From NCBI GenBank assembly GCA_024643945.1, contig JAHELX010000055.1, positions 4,154-17,317 of the forward strand: 13,164 nucleotides of DNA, read 5' to 3'. The notes beneath the pieces were generated by a model. That model did not search any database. It was not told where the DNA came from and saw only the letters and a list, made by a program, of their open reading frames with translations. This DNA is from Anaerolineales bacterium. Lineage in GTDB: Bacteria > Chloroflexota > Anaerolineae > 4572-78 > NAK82. Position numbers and translations under genes: made by a program. Position 1 is the stretch's first letter. Every line of letters begins with the position of its first letter. Of the stretch, positions 1 to 6,370 are shown one piece after another.

Positions 1-689
1 CGGCTATCGAGGACGTTTCTTTTGGTGTCACGCCAGGGGAGTTTCTGTGCGTCGTGGGACCTTCTGGCTGTGGTAAAACCACCCTGCTGCGCCTTTTGTC
101 GGGGCTGCTCCCCCCCGACCAGGGGCAAGTCCGCCTGCACGGCCAACCCTTACCCGGTCCAAGCCGCGAAATTGGCCTTGTATTCCAAAAGGCGAACCTG
201 ATGCCCTGGCGTACCGTCCTCGACAACGTCTTGCTCCCCTTGCAGGTCCAACGCATGCTACCCGCCGAGGCAGAACAGCGAGCAGTTCACGCGCTGGAGT
301 TGGTAGGGCTGATGGAATTTGCCCACAGCTATCCGCGTGAGCTCTCGGGAGGGATGGCGCAGCGGGTAGCTATCGCCCGCGCCCTGGCCCACGAGCCACA
401 GATCCTGCTGCTTGACGAGCCCTTCGGGGCACTGGATGCGCTGACCCGCGAGCGGCTCAATCAAGAATTGTTGCGCGTATGGGACGCCAGCCGCAAAACG
501 GCGGTGATGGTTACCCACGACATCCGCGAGGCTGTCTTCCTGGCTGACCGGGTGCTGGTTCTGAGCCAGCGACCGGCGCGGGTAGCAGCCATCCTCCCCA
601 TCACGTTACCCCGTCCTCGTTCACTGTCGCTATTCTATAGTGAGGCTTTCAGCGCACTGGCCTACGAAGTGCGCCAGGCGATCCGGTAG
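1..689 (+). CDS. ABC transporter ATP-binding protein, NitT/TauT/SsuB type (5' end missing)
   Basis: This is the cytoplasmic ATPase subunit of an ABC importer; ATP hydrolysis powers a partner permease that lies outside the window. The reading frame is open from base 3 at the window edge, so the N-terminus (about 20-30 residues by family length) is cut off; the GTG at 54 lies inside the gene and is not the start. Visible in order: Walker A GPSGCGKTT, Q-loop VFQKANLMPWRTV, ABC signature LSGGMAQRVAIARALA, Walker B ILLLDEPFGALDALTR, and the H-loop in VTHDIREAVFLADRVLVL. The Q-loop wording and the LSQRP segment after the H-loop are typical of the nitrate/taurine/sulfonate/pyrimidine-precursor branch. 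The substrate cannot be told from the ATPase alone. No terminator follows before the promoter at 711. Confidence 0.95.
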   Translation, partial: AIEDVSFGVTPGEFLCVVGPSGCGKTTLLRLLSGLLPPDQGQVRLHGQPLPGPSREIGLVFQKANLMPWRTVLDNVLLPLQVQRMLPAEAEQRAVHALELVGLMEFAHSYPRELSGGMAQRVAIARALAHEPQILLLDEPFGALDALTRERLNQELLRVWDASRKTAVMVTHDIREAVFLADRVLVLSQRPARVAAILPITLPRPRSLSLFYSEAFSALAYEVRQAIR

Positions 690-710
690 ATAAAGATACG
701 TCAGAAACAA

Positions 711-740
711 TTGACAAACGCTCCCGACGTGCGGTATAAT
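711..740 (+). promoter_or_regulatory. Near-consensus sigma70 promoter
   Basis: A perfect -35 box TTGACA (711-716) and a perfect -10 box TATAAT (735-740) are separated by 18 bp, which predicts a transcription start near 747. It lies 22 bp after the ABC gene stop. It would drive the leader ORF at 774 and, beyond the two terminators, the GNAT gene at 1012. It is the strongest promoter match I found in the window. Confidence 0.85.
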
Positions 741-773
741 TGCCCGCCAGTATTCAATAAGGAGACGCACTCT

Positions 774-845
774 ATGTACAGTTATACGGATTATCTGGCC
801 CCATCCTCAGGTGTGCCTTGTCGTAGTGCGTCTGTCGACTCTTAA
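774..845 (+). CDS. Putative 23-residue leader peptide
   Basis: The ORF runs from ATG 774 to TAA 843-845 and encodes 23 residues, starting MYSYTDYLAP and ending RSASVDS. The support is positional: a consensus promoter 34 bp upstream, a good Shine-Dalgarno AAGGAG (759-764) nine bases before the ATG, and an intrinsic terminator 26 bp after the stop. The peptide is rich in Ser (6) and Tyr (3), has one Cys, and has no signal peptide or membrane segment. I do not recognise it. A leader peptide of an attenuator in front of the acetyltransferase gene fits the layout, but a free-standing small protein or a chance ORF remain possible. Its last codons (825-833) are complementary to the bases overlapping and just after its own Shine-Dalgarno (763-771). 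Confidence 0.5.
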   Translation: MYSYTDYLAPSSGVPCRSASVDS

Positions 846-870
846 CTTCTGTCAATTGTCTGATCATCGA

Positions 871-904
871 GCCGCGGGAGTAGCACGCCCGCGGCTTATT
901 ATTT
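871..904 (+). terminator. Intrinsic terminator 1 after the leader ORF
   Basis: Arms GCCGCGGG (871-878) and CCCGCGGC (888-895) form a perfect 8-bp GC stem with a 9-base loop, followed by the U-rich tail TTATTATTT (896-904). It would end transcripts starting at about 747 after the 23-codon ORF. A short RNA of roughly 150 bases is therefore expected. Confidence 0.75.
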
Positions 905-939
905 GAACTGAAAGCGACCTGCCTGGGCAGGCTCAAACC

Positions 940-971
940 AAGCCGCGGGATTCTTGCGCGGCTTTCTTATT
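940..971 (+). terminator. Intrinsic terminator 2 upstream of the GNAT gene
   Basis: AAGCCGCG (940-947) pairs with CGCGGCTT (957-964) over 8 bp with a 9-base loop, then TCTTATT. It lies only 41 bp before the acetyltransferase start codon, so transcripts from the 711-740 promoter must read through two terminators to reach that gene. The 5' arm repeats that of terminator 1. The pair could be a duplicated terminator or two halves of an attenuator. Confidence 0.6.
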
Positions 972-1011
972 GCCCCCAGAGTATGAATGTGACTGAAATT
1001 GGAGGTTATCG

Positions 1012-2364
1012 ATGTCTGGACCACATGACACCTTAAATCTGCCGCAATCGCTGGGCGATGGCCTGGTCCTGCGCCTGGGCACTCCGGCCGACACGGAGGC
1101 GTTGATAGACTTAGACATCCGTGTGTTGCTTGCTGATGATGAATCGCCTGTGCTTCTCAGGGCCTGGATCAGGGATCTGATGTCAGGTCGTCACCCGATG
1201 ACTACGGCGGCCGATTTTGTGCTCGTAGAAGATACCCAAGCTGGTAAAATCGTGAGTTCTACTTGTCTGATTCCTCAGGTTTGGGTCTATGAGGATATTC
1301 CATTTGCGGTGGGGCGGCCCGAACTGGTCGGCACAGATCCAGCCTATCGTCGCCGGGGACTGGTCCGAACTATCTTTGGTACGATCCACGCCTTGAGTGC
1401 AGCTTATAGGCATCTGGCCCAGGGAATAACGGGCATACCCTGGTTTTATCGCCAGTTCGGTTACGAGTTTGCATTGCCCTTAGGTGGCCGACGTGACCTG
1501 AACGTGAATGACGTGCCGGCCCTAAAAGAGGGGGAAACAGAACCTTACCACATTCGCCGGGCTACTGAGGCAGATATCTCGACTCTGATGCGTCTTTACC
1601 AGCGCCAGTGCGCGGACAAATCGGTCACCACCCTCATCGATGAGGAGCGGTGGCGTTATGACCTAACCGGTCACACGCCAGGTTCAGATACGGAATTGCG
1701 CCTGTATTGTATCCTCGACAGTGAAGGAACTGCGGTCGGCTATTACAGCACCCCGGCTCGCCTATGGAGGTCTCGCATTGGGGTGTGGGAGATTGTTGCA
1801 GAAGAAGGCGTATCTTTACGATCCATGTTACCTTGTGTGGTGCGAGCCCTCAAAGCGCAGGGGGAAGCTTACGCGGCCAGCATTGAGGGTGAAAAAAGCA
1901 CTTTGACCGCGATCCGCTTTGCTCTGGGCCTGGAACACCCGGCTTATGAGGCCTTCGACGCTAAATTGGGGGCGCTGAAGCGCCCCTACGGCTGGTATGT
2001 CCGCGTGGCTGATCTACCTGGTTTCATTCGCCACATCGCACCCGTGTTGGAAAGACGTTTGGCCAATTCGGTGATGAGTGGTTTTGACGGCGAGCTAAAC
2101 ATCACTTTCTATCAAGGTGGCCTGCGCCTGGTTTTCGAGCAGGGCAAACTAACCGAGGCTGCAGACTGGTCAGCGCCAGATACCAACGAGAGATGGGACG
2201 GGGCCGGCTTCCCCCCACTGGTCTTCTTGAAGCTGCTCTTTGGCTATCGCTCCCTGGAAGAACTGCGCTATGCGTTCCCAGATTGCTGGGCCGGTGAAGA
2301 GCAGGCGCTGCTACTCAATGCCCTCTTTCCCAAGCGGGTCTCATGGGTACTGCCGCTCGGGTAG
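1012..2364 (+). CDS. GNAT-family N-acetyltransferase, Eis-like multi-domain
   Basis: The gene is predicted to transfer acetyl from acetyl-CoA to an amine. The start is set by a strong Shine-Dalgarno GGAGGT (1001-1006) five bases before ATG 1012. Residues about 18-160 form a GNAT domain; the acetyl-CoA loop is in VGTDPAYRRRGLVRTIF (106-122, R/Q-x-x-G-x-G/A type), followed by GIPWFYRQFGYEF near 141-153. A second, weaker GNAT-like part begins near 179 (IRRATEADISTLMRLY). The C-terminal 110 residues (FDGELNITFY to the end) resemble the SCP2-like tail of Eis proteins. At 450 residues it is a little longer than typical Eis enzymes of about 400. Eis homologues acetylate aminoglycosides or protein lysines, but the substrate here is unknown. 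The attenuator-like leader upstream hints at inducible expression. Confidence 0.85.
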   Translation: MSGPHDTLNLPQSLGDGLVLRLGTPADTEALIDLDIRVLLADDESPVLLRAWIRDLMSGRHPMTTAADFVLVEDTQAGKIVSSTCLIPQVWVYEDIPFAVGRPELVGTDPAYRRRGLVRTIFGTIHALSAAYRHLAQGITGIPWFYRQFGYEFALPLGGRRDLNVNDVPALKEGETEPYHIRRATEADISTLMRLYQRQCADKSVTTLIDEERWRYDLTGHTPGSDTELRLYCILDSEGTAVGYYSTPARLWRSRIGVWEIVAEEGVSLRSMLPCVVRALKAQGEAYAASIEGEKSTLTAIRFALGLEHPAYEAFDAKLGALKRPYGWYVRVADLPGFIRHIAPVLERRLANSVMSGFDGELNITFYQGGLRLVFEQGKLTEAADWSAPDTNERWDGAGFPPLVFLKLLFGYRSLEELRYAFPDCWAGEEQALLLNALFPKRVSWVLPLG

Positions 2365-2459
2365 TCGGAATAGAATGTGAATTCTTGCCTGGTGCTCTTC
2401 GTAAGTGCGTTGCATCTAATTCGTCTAAAATTTGGACAGACCCGTTGGAATGAATAATG

Positions 2460-2488
2460 TTGTGTCGTATAGCTGGATAGAGTATAAT
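2460..2488 (+). promoter_or_regulatory. Possible promoter overlapping the annotated DUF512 start
   Basis: TATAAT (2483-2488) is a perfect -10 sequence that shares bases with ATG 2487. Upstream at 17 bp lies TTGTGT (2460-2465), a poor -35. If used, transcription would begin near 2495, downstream of that ATG, and translation would have to start later. A second weak candidate is TTTGGA (2431-2436) with AATAAT (2453-2458), spaced 16 bp, which would precede the ATG. The rest of the 122-bp gap (2365-2486) shows nothing else. Confidence 0.3.
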
Positions 2489-3935
2489 GGCTGGCAAGTA
2501 TCACTTGGAGGATAGGAAAATTGAAGCGCAATCGAGCGCCGGGGGCATGGTGAGCGCCGTCGAACCAGGCGCACTGGCCGATCAGATGGGTCTGCGCCCC
2601 GGCGACGTAATTTTGGCGGTGAATGACTATCCACTGCGCGACGTGATCGACTTTCGCTTCTACAGCGCAGAAGAGAAGGTCGAATTGCAGGTGCGACGGA
2701 ACGGTCAAGAGTTCACCCTGAGCGGTGAGCGCCAATATGGACAACCGGTGGGAGTGGAGTTCGCCCATCCCACCTTCGATGTAGACATCCGCCGCTGCGC
2801 CAACAAGTGCGAATTCTGCTTCGTCACCCAATCACCGCGGGGCATGCGCCAGACGGTTTATATTAAAGATGACGATTATCGCTACAGCTTTCTGTTTGGT
2901 CACTTCGTCACACTGACCAACCTGGATGACGAGGACTGGGGGCGCATTGAGGAGCAACACCTCAGTCCCCTGTACATAAGCGTACACGCCACCGATTTGG
3001 AACTGCGTCGGCAGTTGCTGGCCAAGAAGAACGCGCCTGATGTGCTGAAGCAGGTGCGCTGGTTAGGCGAACGGGGTATCCAGGTGCACACCCAGTTGGT
3101 GCTCATTCCCGGTCTCAACGATAGTCCCCATTTGGAGCGTAGTCTGCGTGACCTGGTGGCTCTGTTCCCCAGCGTGCAGTCAGTGTCGGTGGTGCCCATC
3201 GGCCTCACGCGTTACCATCCGGGGACTATGCGCACCTATCGTCCCGACGAAGCTGCTCCCATCCTGGATCAGATCGAGCCCTGGCGTGAGCGCTGCCGGC
3301 AAGAGTTTGGGTTGACTTTCATCTATCCCTCCGATGAGTGGTATCTGCTGGCCGGGCGCGCCGTGCCTCCCGCCGCCGAGTACGACGGCTTTGGTCAAAC
3401 CGAAAACGGCGTGGGCATGGTGCGTCAATTCCTGGACGAATGGGATGAGATCAAGTCTCAAGCACTGAATATTAAATACCAAAGGGCAACGCTTGTATGC
3501 GGAGACCTGGCGGCCCCGGTGCTGCAAGGCGTAGTGGACGAGTTGAATGCACTGAGTGGGAGCCAGGTGCGCGTGGCTCCCATCGTCAACAACTGGTATG
3601 GGGTGGTGACCGTGTCTGGGCTGCTGACCGGGCACGATGTGATAGCGCAGGTGAGGGATGCTTTGGGAGCGTATCGCGAGGCACCCCTACCAGGGGAGGC
3701 GGTGCTGTTACCTCGGGTTATGTTCGACAACTCGGGTCAGGTGACGCTGGATGACATGACCCCTATCCAGATCCAGGAGGCATTAGGGATGCCGGTGGTG
3801 GTGGCTCAGCATCCGCGTGAGATGCTAGCTGCTCTACGCGGCGAGCTCTTGCCGCAGGAAGTGCTTACCCCCAAGCCAGGTTGGTGGGGTGAGCAAAATC
3901 GCCCCTACTGGCAAGCTATGGGCGAGGTGCTGTGA
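2487..3935 (+). CDS. DUF512 protein: PDZ + radical SAM Fe-S oxidoreductase
   Basis: The protein is of unknown reaction, predicted to bind a 4Fe-4S cluster and S-adenosylmethionine. Domains in order: PDZ-like about 18-80 (VSAVEPGALADQMGLRPGD), radical-SAM core from about 100 with cluster cysteines C104, C108 and C111 in RRCANKCEFCF, then the C-terminal DUF512 part (PF04459). The segments RQTVYIKDDDYR, FVTLTNL and LVLIPGLND are hallmarks of the family. Length (482) is usual. The next gene is der, a neighbour I also associate with this family elsewhere. The start is uncertain: ATG 2487 lacks a clear Shine-Dalgarno and overlaps a TATAAT, whereas a strong GGAGG (2507-2511) precedes an in-frame ATT at 2520. 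ATG 2547 (residue 21) also matches where the PDZ begins. Confidence 0.93.
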   Translation: MAGKYHLEDRKIEAQSSAGGMVSAVEPGALADQMGLRPGDVILAVNDYPLRDVIDFRFYSAEEKVELQVRRNGQEFTLSGERQYGQPVGVEFAHPTFDVDIRRCANKCEFCFVTQSPRGMRQTVYIKDDDYRYSFLFGHFVTLTNLDDEDWGRIEEQHLSPLYISVHATDLELRRQLLAKKNAPDVLKQVRWLGERGIQVHTQLVLIPGLNDSPHLERSLRDLVALFPSVQSVSVVPIGLTRYHPGTMRTYRPDEAAPILDQIEPWRERCRQEFGLTFIYPSDEWYLLAGRAVPPAAEYDGFGQTENGVGMVRQFLDEWDEIKSQALNIKYQRATLVCGDLAAPVLQGVVDELNALSGSQVRVAPIVNNWYGVVTVSGLLTGHDVIAQVRDALGAYREAPLPGEAVLLPRVMFDNSGQVTLDDMTPIQIQEALGMPVVVAQHPREMLAALRGELLPQEVLTPKPGWWGEQNRPYWQAMGEVL

Positions 3936-3948
3936 GGGGCAAAGTAGG

Positions 3949-3986
3949 GTGGGGCACACTTGGGCAGCCTTTCCAGGCTGCCCCAC
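3949..3986 (+). repeat. GC-rich inverted repeat after the DUF512 gene
   Basis: GGGCAGCCT (3962-3970) and AGGCTGCCC (3975-3983) form a perfect 9-bp stem with loop TTCC. An outer GTGGGGC (3949-3955) can instead pair with GCCCCAC (3980-3986), competing for the same 3' arm. No T-run follows (CACGAATTG), so it is a poor intrinsic terminator as written. It may be an intergenic palindromic repeat or a 3'-end stabiliser of the DUF512 mRNA. Confidence 0.55.
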
Positions 3987-4044
3987 GAATTGATAGACAG
4001 CTTATTAGCTATTGAGATGGGTGTGACTAAAATTAGTTGGGAAC

Positions 4045-4077
4045 ATCCTTGCGAAGGTTTTGAACCTTCTCAAGGAT
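4045..4077 (+). promoter_or_regulatory. Strong hairpin just upstream of der
   Basis: ATCCTTG (4045-4051) pairs with CAAGGAT (4071-4077), and GAAGGTT (4053-4059) with AACCTTC (4063-4069), giving 14 bp with one internal C/U mismatch and a 3-base loop TTG. The 3' arm ends 13 bases before ATG 4091 and contains AAGGA (4072-4076), the only purine-rich Shine-Dalgarno-like tract near der besides a weak TTGAGA (4081-4086). There is no T-run. It could control der translation or be a small palindromic repeat. A shorter palindrome ACTAA-AA-TTAGT sits at 4026-4037. Confidence 0.5.
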
Positions 4078-4090
4078 CAATTGAGATTTG

Positions 4091-5470
4091 ATGATGACCA
4101 AGCCAATCGTCGCACTGGTCGGCCGACCTAATGTAGGCAAAAGTACTTTGTTTAACCGCATCGTGGGGCGGCGGGTTGCCATTGTCGAGGACCTACCCGG
4201 CACCACCCGTGATCGGCTGTACGCCGACGCCGACTGGAGGGGTGTGGATTTTGTGGTGGTGGATACCGGCGGGCTGGAGGTGACCGGCGGCGGGGGGCAG
4301 AGAGCAAAGGACAGCCGACCGCCGGCAACCGCTCAGACGGTCGGGGTGGAGAGCGGGCTGTTTCTGGACCAGATGCGAGGCCAGGCGCAGATTGCCATCG
4401 CTGAAGCCGAGGTGGTAGTTTTTTTGGTGGATGCGGAGACAGGACTCACAGCCAGCGACCAGGAAGTGGCTGATATATTGCGCCGGGCCGAGAAGCCGGT
4501 TATCGTGGCTGCCAACAAAGCCGACAATGATCGCCGACGCGCCGACGCGGTAGAGTTCTATGCCCTGGGGTTGGGCGATCCTATCGCCGTCAGTGCGTTA
4601 CACGGCCATGGAACGGGCGATTTGATGGATGCCATTGTCGAGGCGCTTCCTCTGACGGAGGAGGAAGAAGAGGAGGACGAGCGGGTCAGGGTTGCCATCG
4701 TGGGGCGGCCGAATGTAGGCAAGTCATCGCTGCTCAACCGACTGCTGGGGCAGGAGCGGGTCATCGTCAGTGAAGTGCCCGGTACCACCCGCGACGCCAT
4801 TGATATGGAGATTGAGTTCGACGGCGAGCGGATCGTTCTCATAGATACGGCCGGCATCCGCCGCCGGGGCAAAATTGCGCCTGGCGTGGAAAAATACAGT
4901 GTGCTGCGCGCCCTCAAAGCCGTCAACCGCGCCGATGTGTGCTTGCTGCTGATTGACGCCCAGGACGGAGTCACCGCCCAGGACCAGCACATCGCCGGCT
5001 ATATCCTGGACGAGGTCAAGAGCGTGGTGGTCGTCGTCAACAAGTGGGATGCGATTGAGAAAGACAATTACACTATGGCCCACTACACCCAAGAAATTCG
5101 CGCTGCTCTACGCTTCATGGACTACGTACCTGTCCTTTTCATCTCTGCCAAAACCGGCCAGCGAGTGCAGCAGACACTCCAGGTGGCATTGCAGGTTCGT
5201 GCTGAGCGTACGCACCGCATCTCGACGGCAGACCTCAATCGCCTGCTCCAAGAGGCCACTGCTCGTCACCCCCCCAAGAGCAAAGCAGGGCAACGGCTCA
5301 AATTCTACTACGTCACCCAGCCCGAAGTAGATCCGCCCACCTTCGTATTCTTCGTCAACGATCGCAAATTAGTGCACTTCACTTACGAACGGTATCTGGA
5401 GAATCGTATCCGCGAGACTTATGGGTTTCTGGGCACACCACTGCGGCTGGTGTTTCGCAGTCGACGATAG
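4091..5470 (+). CDS. der: Ribosome biogenesis GTPase Der (EngA)
   Basis: Der is a tandem GTPase needed for maturation of the 50S ribosomal subunit. From ATG 4091 (459 residues; a TTG at 4088 and a second ATG at 4094 are alternatives), G domain 1 shows GRPNVGKS (11-18), DTGG (58-61) and NKAD (142-145). An acidic linker EEEEEED (about 190-196) follows. G domain 2 shows GRPNVGKS (205-212), DTAG (252-255) and NKWD (317-320). The KH-like C-terminal domain begins near 350. Between DTGG and the next helix there is an extra glycine/arginine/proline-rich stretch of about 20 residues (roughly 65-88) that common Der proteins lack; its DNA contains the inverted repeat CCGACCG/CGGTCGG (4315-4321/4338-4344). 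The glycosyltransferase gene follows after 14 bp, so the two are probably cotranscribed. Confidence 0.96.
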   Translation: MMTKPIVALVGRPNVGKSTLFNRIVGRRVAIVEDLPGTTRDRLYADADWRGVDFVVVDTGGLEVTGGGGQRAKDSRPPATAQTVGVESGLFLDQMRGQAQIAIAEAEVVVFLVDAETGLTASDQEVADILRRAEKPVIVAANKADNDRRRADAVEFYALGLGDPIAVSALHGHGTGDLMDAIVEALPLTEEEEEEDERVRVAIVGRPNVGKSSLLNRLLGQERVIVSEVPGTTRDAIDMEIEFDGERIVLIDTAGIRRRGKIAPGVEKYSVLRALKAVNRADVCLLLIDAQDGVTAQDQHIAGYILDEVKSVVVVVNKWDAIEKDNYTMAHYTQEIRAALRFMDYVPVLFISAKTGQRVQQTLQVALQVRAERTHRISTADLNRLLQEATARHPPKSKAGQRLKFYYVTQPEVDPPTFVFFVNDRKLVHFTYERYLENRIRETYGFLGTPLRLVFRSRR

Positions 5471-5484
5471 CCAGGAGAGATTCG

Positions 5485-6246
5485 ATGCCCAAACTCATCG
5501 CCGTCATCCTCACCAAAAACGAAGCGCGCCACATTGGAGAGTGCATCCAAAGCATTACCTGGGCCGACGATGTGCTCGTCTCTGACTCCTACAGTAGCGA
5601 CGGCACGGTGGAAATCGCACACCAAATGGGGGCCACTGTAATCCAGCACCCCTTTGTCAACTTTGCCGAGCAGCGTAACATTGCCCTGAGCGACGCGCAA
5701 GCCATGGGTGCTGAGTGGATCTTCTTCATCGACGCCGACGAGCGAGCCACGCCCGAACTGGGAGCCGAGATGACTCATGTCATCCGCGACGGGACAGCTG
5801 CCGGCTGGTGGGTGCCGCGCTACAACTATATTATGGGCCACAAGATGCGCGGCGGCGGCTGGTATCCGGATCACCAACTGCGCCTGCTGCAGGCCGATCA
5901 CGCCTACTACGACGCCAGCCGCGAAGTGCACGAAATTGTCAACCTGGACGGCGAAGCGGGCTATTTACAGGAGCACCTCATCCACTACAATTACGACTCG
6001 CTGGCCCACTTCCGGGCCAAACAGAGCCGATACCTGGAATTTGAAGCCAAGATTCTCTACGATCAGGGCGTGTGTCTGCGCCCGTGGACTTACTTCTCGA
6101 TGCCGCTGCGCGAATTCTGGCGCCGCTACGTCGCGCTGAAAGGCTACTATGACGGGTGGGTAGGGCTGCTGCTGTGCGGGCTGATGGGGTGGTACACGTT
6201 TCGCACTTATATGCGACTGGCCTCCTTGGGTCGTCAAGAGGGTTGA
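5485..6246 (+). CDS. Family 2 glycosyltransferase, WaaE/KdtX-like
   Basis: This GT-A fold enzyme is predicted to move a sugar from a nucleotide-sugar donor to a cell-envelope glycan or lipid. ATG 5485 has a good Shine-Dalgarno AGGAGA (5473-5478), and the gene starts 14 bp after der stops. The N-terminal strand is LIAVILTKNEARHIG (4-18), with DSYSSDGT at 34-41 and the metal-binding DAD at 83-85 (FFIDADERATPELG). The order TKNE, DSxSxDGT and DADER is that of the LPS-core glucosyltransferase-like WaaE/KdtX branch. An amphipathic or hydrophobic C-terminal stretch (about 205-232) suggests inner-membrane attachment. Length (253) is normal for the branch. The donor and acceptor cannot be told. The strong terminator at 6312-6341 closes the der-glycosyltransferase unit. 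Confidence 0.9.
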   Translation: MPKLIAVILTKNEARHIGECIQSITWADDVLVSDSYSSDGTVEIAHQMGATVIQHPFVNFAEQRNIALSDAQAMGAEWIFFIDADERATPELGAEMTHVIRDGTAAGWWVPRYNYIMGHKMRGGGWYPDHQLRLLQADHAYYDASREVHEIVNLDGEAGYLQEHLIHYNYDSLAHFRAKQSRYLEFEAKILYDQGVCLRPWTYFSMPLREFWRRYVALKGYYDGWVGLLLCGLMGWYTFRTYMRLASLGRQEG

Positions 6247-6311
6247 TGAACGCTTTTGCGGCGTACAAAGTGGTAGGGCGAATGCCGTCTAAGGCAAAGC
6301 TCGCCAGCAAA

Positions 6312-6341
6312 AAACGGCCGGTGCGTAAGCGCCGGCCGTTT
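6312..6341. terminator. Bidirectional intrinsic terminator between convergent operons
   Basis: A 13-bp stem (6312-6324 with 6329-6341, one G-U pair on the + strand) is capped by a GTAA tetraloop. On the - strand it is followed by a run of six T (complement of the A-run at 6309-6314), making a textbook terminator 30 bp after hpf. On the + strand a looser T-rich tail (TTTCTATCATCTTTAT) serves the glycosyltransferase gene. Confidence 0.9.
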
Positions 6342-6370
6342 CTATCATCTTTATAGCTATCCTCAAAGAG

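Larger units (their letters stand above)
763..971 (+). promoter_or_regulatory. Structured leader RNA with mutually exclusive stems (candidate attenuator)
   Basis: This is the transcribed stretch between the promoter and the GNAT gene. Stem P0 pairs AGACGCACT (763-771, overlapping the leader Shine-Dalgarno) with AGTGCGTCT (825-833, the last leader codons). Arm A GCCGCGGG (871-878) pairs with arm B CCCGCGGC (888-895) as terminator 1. Arm C, inside AGCCGCGGGA (941-950), pairs with CGCGGCTT (957-964) as terminator 2. Because arms A and C are identical, B can pair 8/8 with C (942-949), and that pairing would break both terminators. A short GCCTG/CAGGC hairpin (921-932) lies between B and C. All pairings are read directly from the sequence; the switching role is inference. 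Confidence 0.45.

Noticed and set aside
2268..2831. 187-codon ORF on the - strand
   Set aside because: It overlaps the ends of the GNAT and DUF512 genes in antisense; its composition looks like a shadow frame and no motif is present.
3458..3754. Overlapping 85-151 codon ORFs on both strands inside the DUF512 gene
   Set aside because: They are shadow frames of a conserved coding region with no motif or ribosome binding site.
3990..4033. A der promoter (TTGATA or TTAGCT with TAAAAT at 4028-4033)
   Set aside because: TAAAAT is a fair -10, but no -35 at acceptable spacing matches more than half the consensus.
4088..4090. TTG as the der start
   Set aside because: It is directly followed by two ATG codons in frame; ATG 4091 is the more usual start and changes the protein by only one residue.
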